64,000 nucleotides of DNA from Isoetes taiwanensis (GCA_021234155.1 JAJEKV010000004.1:27067818-27131817); one strand, 5' to 3'; counted from the stretch's first letter, positions 14,131-27,269 are shown. The notes: generated by a model not told the origin, from the sequence alone. Numbers and translations: made by a program.

Positions 14131-14509
14131 CTTAAACCCTAAACCCTTCCTGGGCAGTTTTCCCATGGAGTAATTTGGCTGCTGCCACATCAGCATTGAA
14201 TCCCATTTTGTACACCACAGTTCCACATCCAGTTTCTTTGAACTAGGGCTGGAGCATATCACAGAAGATTTTGGCTCTTGCTTTTGATTCCTTATTGTTT
14301 CCCAAAGAATTCTCGCTTGAACTTCGCGAACATCGGTTCATTTAAAGACAAAGAGAAATGAACAAATGGCTTCCATGGAAAAAAGACCTACTTTTCTTCT
14401 AAACCATCCCAAGCAAGAAGAGTTAGAGCAAGAAATAATGAATCAACAAGCCACCGGATAACATGGTTGATGCATTACTGGCGCACTTTAACGCTTGGAT
14501 CTGTGGCTA

Positions 14510-15655
14510 CGTCCGAGCATCGTGGTGTAAGACTCCAAAATAGCGCTTGCTTCCCACCCTAAAAAATTTGCATTGGTGGTGGTGTTGTTTGATTGTGATC
14601 CATTTTGCAAAAAGAAAGGAATCATTATAAGGTTATCATTAAGGAGGATGGCGATCCTAGAGTTATTGTACTCCCGACAGCCTTCCACTGCAATTCAAAT
14701 AGGAAAGTTTTGGAAATATCCCAACATGATGTATATAATTTAAAATGATGTTGTTGGAAAGTCAGTTGATGTGGTATCGGTTTTGTCTTCACTGTAAGAA
14801 ATGAACCTTTGAGTTGAAGTTATTTAGCAAAAACTTGTATCTAATAGCCGTGGTATAATTGGGTTGATCATTATCAATTATTTTTGACAAATTGTGTGTG
14901 CCTCGGGAGAAGAATATATAGAAAGTGAAATGATATCAAGTGCAAACCGCGAGACATTTCTATGGAGGGATAATAAGGCGAAGGGTATAACTTAATTTTG
15001 TAATTCTAGCGATGTCCAAAGGCTTTGCTACTGCCACACTCAAGTAATCAAAAGCAATCTTCTGTGAGCGTAGAACTATAAAGTATTTTTATTTAGTAGC
15101 CTAGAACAAATACGCCTAACAACATGTCTACTACCGCGAATGTGAATTCACCCATCTTTGGATTTGAGCCAATGATGAATTAAAGATTATAATTCCATTT
15201 CGAGGAAAGTGCCAATTTCGGAGTACAAGTGCTCTACCCACATTATTGATTTAAAGCATAGAATCATAATCCCCATCTCCGAAGTTTTCACCGCTTGGCC
15301 TTCAGAATCTAGCTACTTTCCTTGAAAAATGGAAGGAAAGTGGGTCTATTGTTCTCGCTAATTGTTCTGCCATGTATCGGAAAATCTCAAATGTGGTCAT
15401 GCCAACTATGTATCATACATTTCCAAAGTTGGTTACCCTCGGTTATATTACTCGGTCTAAGAATGGCATTCCATGGATTAAATACTTTGAATTCTAAACA
15501 AGCCCTGGTAACATTTGTTTGTATTTCTAACTAATATCTGCTTGTATCATTTCACCAAGATTTGTCAAAACCATAGATCCTGCAAAGTTTCTCCAGACCG
15601 GGTAATTTTTTCTAGTTCTAAACCATAAAATCAAAGTTTTAAAATTGTCCTCTTA
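14510..15655 (+). repeat. Dispersed repeats A and B joined, copy 2
   Basis: The left part (14,510-15,085) matches 5,873-6,430 and the right part (15,085-15,655) matches 11,820-12,420. The two meet near the phrase AAGTATTTTTATTTAGTAG. After about 15,655 the similarity to copy 1 ends. The joined arrangement shows that A and B belong to one repeat family. Short open frames inside it are incidental. Confidence 0.7.
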
Positions 15656-15744
15656 CTTCCATTAAACAAGGTGCAAAGCAAATCGCGGATTGCCCCCCAA
15701 AAATGCTATTATTATGAATAAAGCTTTATAAATGTATCTTCATG

Positions 15745-15966
15745 CTGCCCGGGTCGCTTAGTCTAGTGGTAATACACCAGGTGTAGCAACTATAGATCCT
15801 CGAAGCTCAGACTCACTTTAATCTTACTTCGAACCGCTGGGTGTCAAAACCCACGTATCTAATGTAAGTGGTTAGGCAGGGTCCAACAAAGCAATGTAGT
15901 GTTGTTACATGTCCAGCTTGATGTCGCCAGTGGTGTGACGTTAAAATACTATCTATCTATCTATTA
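15745..15966 (+). mobile_element. tRNA-derived SINE
   Basis: An RNA polymerase III A-box-like sequence, CTTAGTCTAGTGG (15,757-15,769), is followed about 60 bases later by a B-box-like CTTCGAACCGC (15,827-15,837). A tRNA-unrelated body follows, ending in a short tandem tail of TATC units at 15,948-15,966. Overall length of about 220 bases and this order are typical of plant SINEs. The element is non-coding and would depend on a LINE for movement. Target-site duplications were not securely identified. Confidence 0.65.
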
Positions 15967-18900
15967 TTTAAATTATTTAAATTATTTCTGGCGCAGTATA
16001 GGAACATGGATGAACTATTTTGTTGCATATGTCTTTGTTTTGCAAGGCTAAGAGGTAAGTGGCCACATCACTTAAGATGTTGTTTTTCCGCTCTCGATCC
16101 CGCGGTCAGCCAATTCATGTGTATTTTTTTGTTTTGTTAAGGTGATGCGCGAACCTTTTTTTTTTTATGTTTAGATGTAGATTTTGGAACATTATTTATT
16201 GAAGATGTGTTTGTGTTGAATGGTTAGTCCTTTGAGGTGAAGTTCGAAGCTAGTACCGAATAACATGAGTAAATATATTGATTCAATTTTAAATCAATGA
16301 AAAGTAAATCATCATATAAAGTGTCTAGTTTCGCCTTTTAAAGCAAAGATTTCTACAATTATTAAAAACGCATTTAAAAGCTCATAGACGCGTTGATCGT
16401 CTACTGCTTTCGCATTCGCATGATTACGCTTTGCACAATTGATTTTGAATATCCCCGTTGATTTTGTTGAGATACTCACTCAAGGAATTTTAGTATGACG
16501 CCATCATTTCATTATATAATCTCTCCATCGTCCATTCCATATGCTTTAACAAGGAAAGTTCATTCTAAGAGTGCTTTGTATGCTTTGGCTCAGACACAGA
16601 TGGAACCAAAGAAGTGTGGGTAATCGGCTTTGATTTGCAGCCACATCGCGGCGCAGCAGTTCTTCTTCATAATGCTTTAGCCGGTAATGCGTACAAACCG
16701 TGATCGTATGCCATCGGTAAAATTGTTAGTTTGAAGCCTAAATTTGCCTTTGATCCAGCCATATGTCAAGACATACCAAATTACTTGCATTACATTTGTG
16801 ATCGTACAATTGTTTGCTTACCATTACGCTCCCCCGCCGCTGACATGACTTGGATACACAACGTCTTTCATTTAATTGTTAATGTGTCGTTAGAAGGGCA
16901 TATGTGAGATTTTAAAGCAAAGCTGCTTTTCGCTTGAATTTTGTTGCTTCATTTAAAAGAATGGGATTGGAATGTGGTGAACTTAAAATTAGTCCAATGT
17001 GTTAGTACATCTTGGTACAAGAATCAAGCAAGATCGCTGTGTATATGCATTGTGAGCATTAATTGTACTCTATAACATAATTCTAGTGACAATTCTTGAA
17101 CAGTATACATAAAATCAGGGGCGTAAACTCCATTAGAGATTCCGACCAACGCTATACAAATGTATAGTAGAATAAGGTGCTAATTGTAGACTCTGGGACA
17201 TTTGGATAATGACAAAATCAAATAATGCATAACTCAAATGTTGATGTAGCGTGCTCAAACCACTCAAAGGTCGGCGCAGTGGTTCACTCCACAACATTAT
17301 TTATTTAAGCTCCTTAGGTATTGGTTTGGCTTCAATATTAAAAATTCCACTTCCATAGCTAACTAATTTATTGAGACAAGTAATGCAGAAGTCTCATAAT
17401 TACGTTGCTTACAGCCTTTTAAAATCTATAGGGTCTTAATAATGAATCGCAAATGTCCGTGAACCCTTGTCCACTGATCCTCTGCATTAGGGCCTCCTCA
17501 TCTCCTACTGCCCGTATAATCATCCTAGATACCGTTGATTTATTAGCTTCAAATTACGCAGAAAATGTACTCATGACAAGTATCTAAGATACAACTAACT
17601 CTAAATGTGAGTAGCACCAAGGTTTTAGCAAAACTATCATGCGCAGCGTAATTATTGCCTTCCAAGACATCCTGCAATGTGGAGGTATGGGATGTAATGG
17701 ACACTTGCTCAACATGGTGGAAAGCTATACTTAAGTTATTTTGAGAAGATGCAAATGTAGCTAGTATAAAACCCGACAAAACCACTTTTTCAAATGTCCC
17801 TAACTCATATGCTATATTTGAAAATCCCCAAGGAAGGAGGCTCCATTCATGATGATACTTCAGAAGTGTGGACACGATTATAGGGAATATCAACAATGCT
17901 CAATAGAGAAGGGGCAAACAAACATGATAATGTCCAAGTTTGGTTCCTTTTATAAAAAAAAAAACATAATTCAATTAAATACTCTAGTTTGCGCCTCACC
18001 GCTTTGATTGAGCATTCAATTCCTTCCTAATTTGATCTGCGAGGGATGACCCCTTGAATCCATGCTAATCTAGATTAGTTCTATATAAAAGCCAGGGACA
18101 AGTGAGGGGCTCTGACAATTCTATCAAAGAGGGGAGGGGGACAGCATTGGCAAATCCTTTAACCTTTTGCCTATTTGACGGTCTTTAAGGCCCCTCTCTT
18201 ATGCTTGCAAATTCACCACCTTAAGCTAACTTCCAAATTACCTAAGGAGGAGCAAGGGAGACATGGCTTAGCATGAGGAACAAGCACGCAATTATGAAGA
18301 CACTAATTTGATTGACACCAATATATTTGGTAAGGAATAATGGAGGAAGACAAGACTGCTTATATGACAAGGTCAGTTTCAAGATCTAAGAGAAAACACG
18401 CTGAAGATCAACAACAAGTTCCTTCGTGAGGTGATGGATAACTCCATACAACACTATCTAACACTAGTAATGGTGCCCTGTTACTTGCCGGGCAATTATT
18501 TGAAACGTAAGGTTGTTTTATAGTGACCCCTCACTTGAGAACCTATAAGTTCTGGATTATGCTTCACATTTGCTTCAATTGTGTGGCAGCCCCTCCCTTA
18601 AATTCCATGAGTCAAAAAAGTTGAAAATCCAAACCAAAATGGCCAATGTAAAAATCACATCAATGCTAAGGAAAACAATGCGGGTTTTCAATGGTAAATT
18701 AGAACTATTGGTATGCTAGTGTGAATTAAAAGGAAATGGTATAAGTGTAACTATTGGTATGGTATCATATAATGCAATGTTAAGTTGTTTACAATGTAAT
18801 GCTTTAGCCAGGGCTTGCTCAATTAGTAACTCAACTTTTAAATATTTTTCGCTTTATGCCACATATTGTCCAATTTTTAAGTGAAATTGCATCAGCTTTG

Positions 18901-19820
18901 TGGCTTCAAAATAAGCAAGGGCATGTACTATAGAGTGTAAAGGCAACATACCGGCTTCGCTAGTTCTTTTACCACTTTGAAGTTTAAGTGTAACCAACTA
19001 AAACCATCCGCGATGACATGTGTAGATGTCTCTATAAAGCTCATCATCATATCCCTCGCATACCATGGATCATAAAAGGGATCTACTTGCAATTTAATTT
19101 TGACTTTACGCGCTTTCGCTTACGTATCGGCATTCTAGCTTGGCACGCCCGCTCTTATCCTTCCCTCGCATTACCGCTAGTCCGGATTTCACCTCCCTTT
19201 GTTGTTGTTGCAACAAATTTATATTTAAATCATAAGAACGGAAGTTCTAAGGCTTCACGCATGTGTTCCACGCGACATCAATTTGATTGCGTATTTATAT
19301 GGGCACTCAACCGTGGGTACATGTATATTAACCCTAAATATTCTTTGAAGATTTGCATGTTTGCTAATTGTTATGTATAATTGCATAAAATGGAGGAAAT
19401 CACCAAACATATAATCACATACCAAAAGCTACATACGTATTGTCCCATCCCATAAAAAATCATTCTTATAAGCTAAGCAAGTATATGAAGTGGATTCCAT
19501 CACTCTAATGTGACATTGCCTAATTGGAACTAATGTGTAGTTTCAACTCATAGAAAACGCCATGACCCACATGCATTCATCATCAAATAGGGGCAAATGT
19601 TATAACATTGCCTTGTGGTTTGCTATTATTTCACACTCAATACCTTAGTTGTCATAATTCATCTCAAGTAAATGTATACCGGGCGTTGTCTAAATGTACC
19701 GGCGTTGCCAGCATACGTTGGGATGTACGTGAAAGGCTTTGTAACATTAGGCTTATCGATTCCATATATTATCTAAGGATTTATAAAGAGACCTTTAGCA
19801 TTCACTCAAGGCATTCACTT
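15967..19820. other. Intergenic DNA, no recognised gene
   Basis: AT-rich sequence with short homopolymers. The longest open frame, 115 codons on the minus strand at 17,549-17,896, has no motif I recognise. A 120-codon plus frame at 19,018-19,380 looks incidental. Confidence 0.4.
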
Positions 19821-19995
19821 CGTTAATATTGATGACATTGAGTTTGTAATAATGGCAACCATTGTAATAACATCGAGTTTCAACATCACCAATCGCTAAA
19901 TGCCGCACACGCTTAATATTGATGATATCAGTTTGTAATAATGGCAACCATTGCACATCGAGTTTCATCGCCAATCGGCACGCCGCACACGCTAA
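19821..19995. repeat. Tandem duplication of a ~90-bp unit
   Basis: Two adjacent copies (about 19,821-19,911 and 19,912-19,995) share TTAATATTGATGA, AGTTTGTAATAATGGCAACC, the phrase ACATCGAGTTTCA and a GCCGCACACGC end. The second copy is slightly shorter. Confidence 0.8.
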
Positions 19996-22900
19996 TGAAG
20001 CTGCCACGTATTTGCCACTAAAATGATTAGGTGCGCATTGCATTAATGGTACCGCCTACGTAATTTGGTCTATGGTGTTTTTCTTGTTGTTGCTCCGCTG
20101 ATTTTCATCATATCTTCCTTTCTTATTAACATCATAATGTCTTCTACATTTCATTACCACCAATATTTGATGAAGCATAATGCTTACTTGTCTAATTTAT
20201 TATTATCTATAAAAATGGCACAACAAAATTGTGCGAAACCACCACCTAAGGTGCAATTCATTTCCTTTGAATTGAAAATAAGGATGTTATAAAAAGAGCA
20301 TAACAACTGCTATAAACTTTGCTACTGCCACCGCTTTGTAGAGAAGCAACTACATCTACAAAGTTGTCAAAGCACCGATTTCAATCCCACGCTTTTTCCA
20401 TGTTTAATCGTGAACTCAAGTTCATGTGAACTCGCTTTATAGTTGTTCTTCTTGTACACATAAAGGTCTCAATTTTGTACACATAGATCTCAAGCTCTCG
20501 CCATAAATATGGATCGCTGCATCATCTTCAAGGAATCCAGAGAATTATTCAAAAGACTATCGTGATTATTCTCAAGATAGATTAAATCACATATGTACAA
20601 TGTGAGCTAAAGGACATATAATTTACAATGTAACATGTGTACAACATATAATTTATACCTCACACGCTCATGCACCATCACCATCGATCCGATAAGAAGA
20701 TGCAAGTTGCTTAGCCCCACCCCACCAGATCTCAGACTCTAGTCTTTCACTTTAAGATCCCACATTGGTACACACATGGCCTCAAATGATAACTTCACGT
20801 GCTCTTCACACAACAATTCCAGATCTATGTCGAAAGGAAGTCATCTTTGTCGCCTTTATGGCCTCGATATTTAGGTAAATCCAGAGCTAAAGTTCTATAA
20901 TGTCATACTTCCATACCGCATAATATCATAATCAATATAGTAGCTCTAATGTGAAACATGATCATCGGATCACTTTCTGTGCATATAAGGTAATAAGCAA
21001 TTGGCAACGATCACCTTACAACTTTTACATATGGTGTAAGTTTTATGGACTCCACCTCAATATGGCGCATGTACCTAAAATTAACCTTTGAAGTTTTCTG
21101 GCATCAAATTCTTTTCTTCTTCTTCTTTAATCTTGAACATGGAACATCCATCCTTGTCACCGATTTCACCATTCAAACAAAAATATTTAAATAAATGATC
21201 GTGGTTAAATAAACAATAAATTTTAAAATAATGGTCAAGAACTTAGCTGAAGCATTGTGAAATGCCGACATTGTTCCATCTATCCATTTTTGTCCTTAGC
21301 CAAGCCAACTAAAGGAATACAAATTTCCATTCCAATGCCTTCATAATGTCCGCACGTACTTTACTTATATTTCTCGAGGACCTCCTACACCCCAGCATCT
21401 TACAAGATTTCGTGAATTACCGAGTTTACAATAGTTCTTGATCCACATCCGCAAAAATCAACATAACATCTATATAAACAAACTGCCTAATGGATTTCTA
21501 AAAGACCTATAGGAATCTCTAGGAAGAATGAGTGCCCAAAGACAAATGAATGAATGTACGTTTTTTTCAGACTCACACAATAACTTTTCTCGTGAGAAAA
21601 CACCCATTTCAGCAAAAATGTGATCGCCGCAACCCTATAAAATCAGAACATTTTAGGAAATCAAATGCAAACTCACATTGAACATGCGCATCTATTCTAC
21701 AATAATCCAATATGGAATTTGTTCAATGAAGAAGGGGTCCATGACTACAAAAATCCTTACTTAAGCATTGTCATAAATGTAACAAACTTAAAAATCTGTA
21801 TTTGCATGATTGTAGCAATAACTTCCCCCTGCTAAAACTGGCTAATCCCTATCCTCGAAGGATAATTTTAAAAAAGATTAATCTCGAACGTTGGCCGCCA
21901 AGATTTGCCGGTTTCAATCTAACATGATAAGAGTTCCTCGCTAAGAATCCACAGCTCCTATCAAGAAGGATAAGGCTTAAAAAATTAATTCGGATGGTTT
22001 TTTCTATAATCAATGCACTTCAAGCTGAAAAAATGAAAGAGATATAATATCAGACATTTTGCACCTATATATCTCGAGAAGGAATAAGAGATTAGTTAGT
22101 AAATCAATCAGCAAACCGCCATGTGCAAGAAAAAGGTTTTAGGATAACGCCCATAATCCAAAAATGCCTCGCTTTGCTCCAAGTGTAAGCCCAATGTACA
22201 AAATCTGTTAAATCTGCAGAGCATGAAGCAGCTGCAAGCCACGGCGCAAGAGGAAAATGTTCTAGGATAAGAATCCATAATTGATCGAAGGATGAAATGT
22301 TTGTCAAAACCCCAAGAAATGTAGAGGTTGTTATTTGCGTCGTGTGAGTATGCAGCAAAGGAAAATCAAAGAAGTCAATGCCTTAAGCTTGGCTGGCTTG
22401 TTTCAACAATCGTCTGCAAACAAAAAGAAAAAGCACAAAACATAAGAAAAGAAGTAGATGTTCCCAGCATTCCGGATTGTCAGAAATGGGTATCGGTTCC
22501 AATCGCTAGCCTCTTTAATCTCTGCATGAATTCTATGTTTCCTTTGCATCAATGGCTCAGAGGCCTCCTTTGCTTCCAGCGACCTCTTCGCTTCCAGCAC
22601 AAACAACTTTAGTTTTAGAATGCCACAACCACTAACGTCCATTAAGAAAAATTATAGGAACCATTGTATACCTGCATGCTCTGAAGCGATCCTCTGCTGC
22701 TATATCGATTGCTCTTGTAGGATTTAAAGCAACATTTAAGGTAAATTTTATGAGTAATTCCTAGCAATAATAGAAGTCGGATGAGAAGCACATCATCGCA
22801 CAGCGATATTCTGCCGCTTCATAGAGGAGAGAATGCCTGAAAGGGAAAATGCCGAAAATTAGTTGGAAAAGAAAAATATCTAACCTGCACCCCTAAAATC

Positions 22901-23338
22901 CAAGCACGCTTTGATAATCCCAGCATTGTTCCAACGATTGCTCCTGGCTCTAGCATGCAAACACCTTGATTCGTTTTGTACAAACACTAAGCAAGGAGGC
23001 TTTTTCCATTGTACCGTGCCATTCCAATAAAAATAGCTTTGTTTTAAAAATAAAACCCAAAGATAAATCTCCTAAAAGGAATCTCTAGCCCAAAGGTTAA
23101 AACCAATAGTTTTTCACAAAAACGAGTTCCCATCACGAAAATAATTTTACGTCCAAAACACCTGAAAACCTTTAGCCGTGATATTCATACGTGAAAACCA
23201 AAAAGTTTTTCACCAATCTAAAACAACCAAAGTAATGACTGGCCGATTATCGATATACCCCGACATGCCGTATCATGCCAAAACCAACTCTCCTCTAATC
23301 TAATTGCCCCTTTGGGTAATTGTGGGTAAATCCAAAAT
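19996..23338. other. Intergenic DNA, no recognised gene
   Basis: Nothing here shows a conserved domain. Around 20,580-20,660 there is a small cluster of ACATATAATTTA-like repeats. Open frames at 22,104-22,642 on both strands overlap one another and look incidental. Confidence 0.4.
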
Positions 23339-23780
23339 ATTCTCTTTGTATGTAATACATTTCCAAAAATTAAGCCACTTTCTGGTGAGCTTCAAAGATC
23401 AGTAACTTCAAATTTTAACTTCGCCTCCATACTTCTTGTGATATAGGTAGATTAACTCGCCAACTAGTATTAAAAATAAAAAGAAATGACTAACCCTACT
23501 ATGGTGACCAAGCTACCGATGGATGAAAAATTGTATCCTTTCATTTGCAACCAAAAATGAGATAGCTGGTATGTGTGTGTAAGGAAAGGTGCATGATATA
23601 TCATAGATTGAATCAATTGAGAGGAAATTACTTAAATGCTCTATATTTTCTCAGATCTTTACCAAAATGCCTCTGCATTACAAAAGTTCCCTAGTCAACT
23701 AAATACTATAGGTATTTTATATATTTTACTATAGGATCCTCATAGCGTTGGCGCGGATTTGTTTCCCCTAGCTCCACAAG
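23339..23780 (+). repeat. Dispersed repeat C, copy 2
   Basis: It aligns with 12,430-12,874 over its whole length. Similarity stops at CTAGCTCCACAAG, where a stretch of GATAA and AGATAA units begins. This suggests the LINE 3' end next to it inserted into the repeat. Confidence 0.75.
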
Positions 23781-24003
23781 ATATGTTATAAGATAAAGAT
23801 AAGAGCAAGATAAGATAAAGATAAGATAAGATGTTTTTATCGCCCACTTGTAACCCAACAAAGTTAGCTGGGACTGTAATCAAAGAAAGAGGGCATGAGC
23901 CCCCAACGAAAACAAAACACTCCGTGACGACTAAGCCTCCTAACAAAATACCAAAGAAATACCAAGGAGAACTCAATAGCACTATGCATATCCCAAACTT
24001 CAA
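23781..24003 (-). mobile_element. LINE-like 3' end with tandem tail
   Basis: On the minus strand a non-coding end runs into GTGGGCGATAAAAACA and then a tandem tail of TATCTTA-like units (23,781-23,832 on the plus strand, written as GATAAGATAAA). The junction resembles the LINE 3' end at 45,715-45,872, where GGACGATAAAAACA precedes a different pentamer tail. The tail abuts the truncated end of repeat C, as expected for target-primed insertion. The body upstream on the minus strand was not traced to a coding region. Confidence 0.5.
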
Positions 24004-25260
24004 GGGTTCTCGCCACCGGGTCGCTAATGAGCAGTCAGTGTTCCCTCGTATTAATCATTTACTCTTGTTCCGTACCGAGCCTTTGACTTTATACAACTCC
24101 TCCTGGCTTAAAGGTCAGTAACGGAGATATCCTCCTCAACAGAAGCTAGTATTCTTCAAATGGCTGTTGCGGCCGAGCACACATACAACATGTCCCCGAG
24201 GTGCTTTCGAAGTACCAACTATATGACGAGGTCGGCCCGGCCTCTCCGTCCTAACTCACCTGCTATGGCAATACTAGGTCGGGCCGAATGTGCATGATAT
24301 CCGGTGGAAAAGTTTGCGTTTGTTCAAAGATCTCGGAAAGCAAGAGTTCCATTTCGTGCAGCCCCACTGGCGCGATATTGATAGCATTTACCTTGCTCTA
24401 GAGCATCTATGAATGATGGAATTAGGCCTCCCCGCATGTGATTATCCGCGGTTCAGACTCGAGGTATCCGCGACATACTCCATTTTCGCTATGGTATCCT
24501 CGCGGCATGAGGTCTCCAGTCATGGCATCTCGCCTGCGTCCGCCCTAGATCACCGTATGGTTAATATTCGCGTAATCGCGGTCCGTCCGCCTTGTTGCGC
24601 CATGTTCAAGGTACCAGAGTGCGTAACAAGTTTCTTATAATTCCGCCCTCTATAAGGAGTGACGATCTTGAATATGCATCTTGCCCCTACGCATATCCCC
24701 GGAGCAAAGTGGTGACCACGTGGAGGCAACCGGAATAAAGACCTCGTCGGCGATCACCCGCTTGATGCCACAATTCACGCACTGCCGCGATGAAATCGCT
24801 TGGATTTGACCGCGCTTGTTTATTATATTATGGACGCTACCAAGCTATGACATTATTACAGGCTGCTTGGCCCCGCCTGGCGTCAAAAGGCCGCGTGGTT
24901 TGGTTGGTTGTAGAATCCTCGAGCCACCTAACCGGAGTTATTGTCGATAATCGGCTATGAAAACTCAAAGTTTTATACCGGTAGTAAAACCAATGCTAGG
25001 GCTATCTACCATTGAGCAAAACTGACCCAAACCGCCAAATCCTTAAAGCTCTATGCTAGAAGCAGAGAATTAAAACTAGACCTAATTTCGCCATAGAGCA
25101 AAAAACTGATTACATATAATACCAAAATAATCTACCACAATCCAAAACCTGATGGCCGACATTAGAGATGAGAAGCTTTGGCTTCGAGGTCCGACATTAT
25201 AGATAAAAACGCTTTAAGTCGTGATTTAATTGGAAAGTGGGTCAAATCTCAAGTTTGGGA
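24004..25260. other. GC-richer block of unknown origin
   Basis: Between about 24,120 and 24,910 base composition is clearly richer in G+C than its surroundings, with many CG dinucleotides (CGGCCGAG, TCGGCCCGGCC). This could be body sequence of the LINE whose tail lies at 23,781, or of another retroelement, but no RT or endonuclease motif could be read in any frame. Confidence 0.35.
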
Positions 25261-25269
25261 CTCAGATCA

Positions 25270-25605
25270 GTAAAATGGACTCCAAGTGCAAAAAGTGGGG
25301 CAAGGGGAGGGAAGGGGGAGGAGGGGACGTGCAAAGGAGGGGAGGGCGTGGCATGGGGAAGAGGAGGAGGAGCAAGGGGGAGAGCAAAGGGGCAAAGGGG
25401 ATTATGGCTGGGGAGGGAGGAAGTTCAAAAGGGAGGAGAAGTTGGGGAAGGGGGTGAGGGGGGCAAAGGGAAGTGCAGGAGGGCAAAGGGCAGAGAGGGT
25501 GACAAAAGGGAGAGAGGTGGGCAAAGAGGGGGAGAGGGGGACAAAAAGAGGGGAGACTAAAGCAAAAAAAAAAAGAGGGGAGATATGGGCAAAAAGAAAG
25601 AGCAT
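25270..25605 (+). repeat. Polypurine block, G-rich
   Basis: About 330 bases are almost entirely A and G on the plus strand, built from AAGGGG, GGGAGG and GGGCAAA-like phrases, with only scattered pyrimidines. All open frames on both strands are low-complexity by-products of this composition. Such blocks can form triplex or G-quadruplex structures; that is a property inferred from composition. Confidence 0.9.
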
Positions 25606-25784
25606 AACGCATAAGGACCATAACATAAAACAATGAAATTAATAATTACTTAGTATTGTGTTTCTACAAGGTACGGCATAGGTACCAAATTTCGCTAATC
25701 GCTGAATTTTAAGTTGATGTTGGTTTGGCAACGACTCTATAACAAAAGTAGTGCTACAGCTATGACGAAATGACTTGGTACTTC

Positions 25785-26500
25785 GCTGTATTTTAGAAAG
25801 TTGTTTCTCATTATCATATAAATATGATAAATACCTATTAAATATGGAATCCATGGAAAATAAATGAATCTAATAGTAGGCGATAAAGCAGCATTACCAT
25901 TATAATCAAAGATCAAATGATAATTTGCATCACCGGTTGGTTGATTGGAACACATCAATAAATGGTTATTGGTTGGTTGGTTGGTTGGTTGGTTGGTTGG
26001 TTGGTTATTAAACATATGAGTAAAATAATCGGGTTGGAAAGTCTCAAATTCCCATAGTTAAGGACCTCAAGAAAGGACCAACATTCCATATATTTTTATG
26101 AGAGATGCCCACAAGCAAGAAGCACCATTGTATTGTCATGATTCCTAGAATTCCCCATACAATAGCTTCCAACTAATTTACTCCAATATCCTAAGTAATA
26201 ATACAAAATATTCGCATCTTTATTCAGCACTACAACATAAAAATTCGCAAGGTACCTTATATAACTCCGGGTAATCCAGCCACATCAAGAATGGGGTAAA
26301 AAGTCGAGTAAAAGCTATGGTTTATTCACCCTGCCTTGCAAGAACGGGGCAAAAGTCGTGAGGCCATGGTTTGTCTACCTTTCTACTTTGCATCAAGTCT
26401 TGCATTTCTACTGTCACTTCCATTAAAACGCCCCCAAAAGAACAACAAAAAATAGAGAATCAGACATAATGATCACTTCACTTACAAAACATGCATACTA
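25785..26500. repeat. Direct repeat D, copy 1, with (TTGG)n
   Basis: About 700 bases match 27,270-27,960 in the same orientation. Shared landmarks are AGAAAGTTGTTTCTCAT, GATAATTTGCATCACCGG, ATGAGAGATGCCC, AAGCACCATTGTATTGTCAT and AAAAGCTATGGTTT. A TTGG microsatellite at about 25,969-26,005 lies inside and is shorter in the other copy. Confidence 0.8.
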
Positions 26501-26574
26501 ACATGCTTCTCAATGTACCATGAAGTTATGCAAACGCAAATTGATTGTATATGTATAATATCGCTTCATTTCCG

Positions 26575-26665
26575 ATATTAATCGCTAGTAAATATCCGTG
26601 GAGGATTTGAACATGGAGGTCTTTGACGTAATTTCAACACCTGATGAAGCTACACCGCTTTATTT
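26575..26665 (-). mobile_element. SINE-like or tRNA-like unit
   Basis: On the minus strand GTAGCTTCATCAGGTG (26,638-26,654) resembles an A box and TGTTCAAATCC (26,603-26,613) a B box, separated as in tRNA genes and SINE heads. The flanks do not form a clean acceptor stem, so a functional tRNA is unlikely. It sits between the two copies of repeat D. Confidence 0.4.
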
Positions 26666-27269
26666 TCACATTAGAACATATATAATGTAGGTTAATTTTG
26701 TCACTATTTCTTTATTTCTTCCTTTTCTCTCAGATTTTAATACCAATGCATCATCGAAGAGGTTAAATTAGTCAGATATTTTATTAGAGAGCTAGTGTGA
26801 ACTCTAACTCGCAGAAATTAATTGTTGAATTTAGTGTTGCTCATGTGGATTAGCGGGCAAATATATTTGTACATATGTCCACGTAGGTTGGAGATGGTAA
26901 TATTGTTGCCTGATGGGCATTCTTTATGTAATGTTTGCAAGGGTGCTTGCAAATAGATTGCATTATAGAAGGGTTGTGTCCACATATGTTGAAGATGCTA
27001 CTATTGTAAGCATTCTTTGCATAGAAGTATCATGAGAAAGCTTTATCGAGATGCATAGGTAGAAAATTTTGAGAGTGCATATAATTATTCAAGATTTGTG
27101 AGAACACCATTATTTGCCTATAGTTGCCATTGTTGAAGATGAAAGGTTCACTGCATAAAACATAACACTTTCTAAAAGAGAGTGCTATGTCTAAAAGAAA
27201 GAGAGAGGTCCCTATGAGACTTAACATATGCAATAACGAATTTGTAAAATATAAGAGCATATGTTGACC

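Noticed and set aside
17549-17896. 115-codon minus-strand open frame
   Set aside because: Longest frame in the first 20 kb, but it has no recognisable motif, no partner exons and lies in AT-rich spacer; it is within chance expectation.
19018-19380. 120-codon plus-strand open frame
   Set aside because: Composition and lack of motifs do not support a gene.
19795-20043. Copia-type RNase H fragment (KYVAASLACAA)
   Set aside because: The resemblance to the EYVAA motif is short, and most of the frame is the tandem duplication at 19.8-20.0 kb.
25262-25636. Overlapping frames on both strands in the purine block
   Set aside because: They follow from the near-absence of stop codons in G-rich purine sequence; the peptides are low-complexity.
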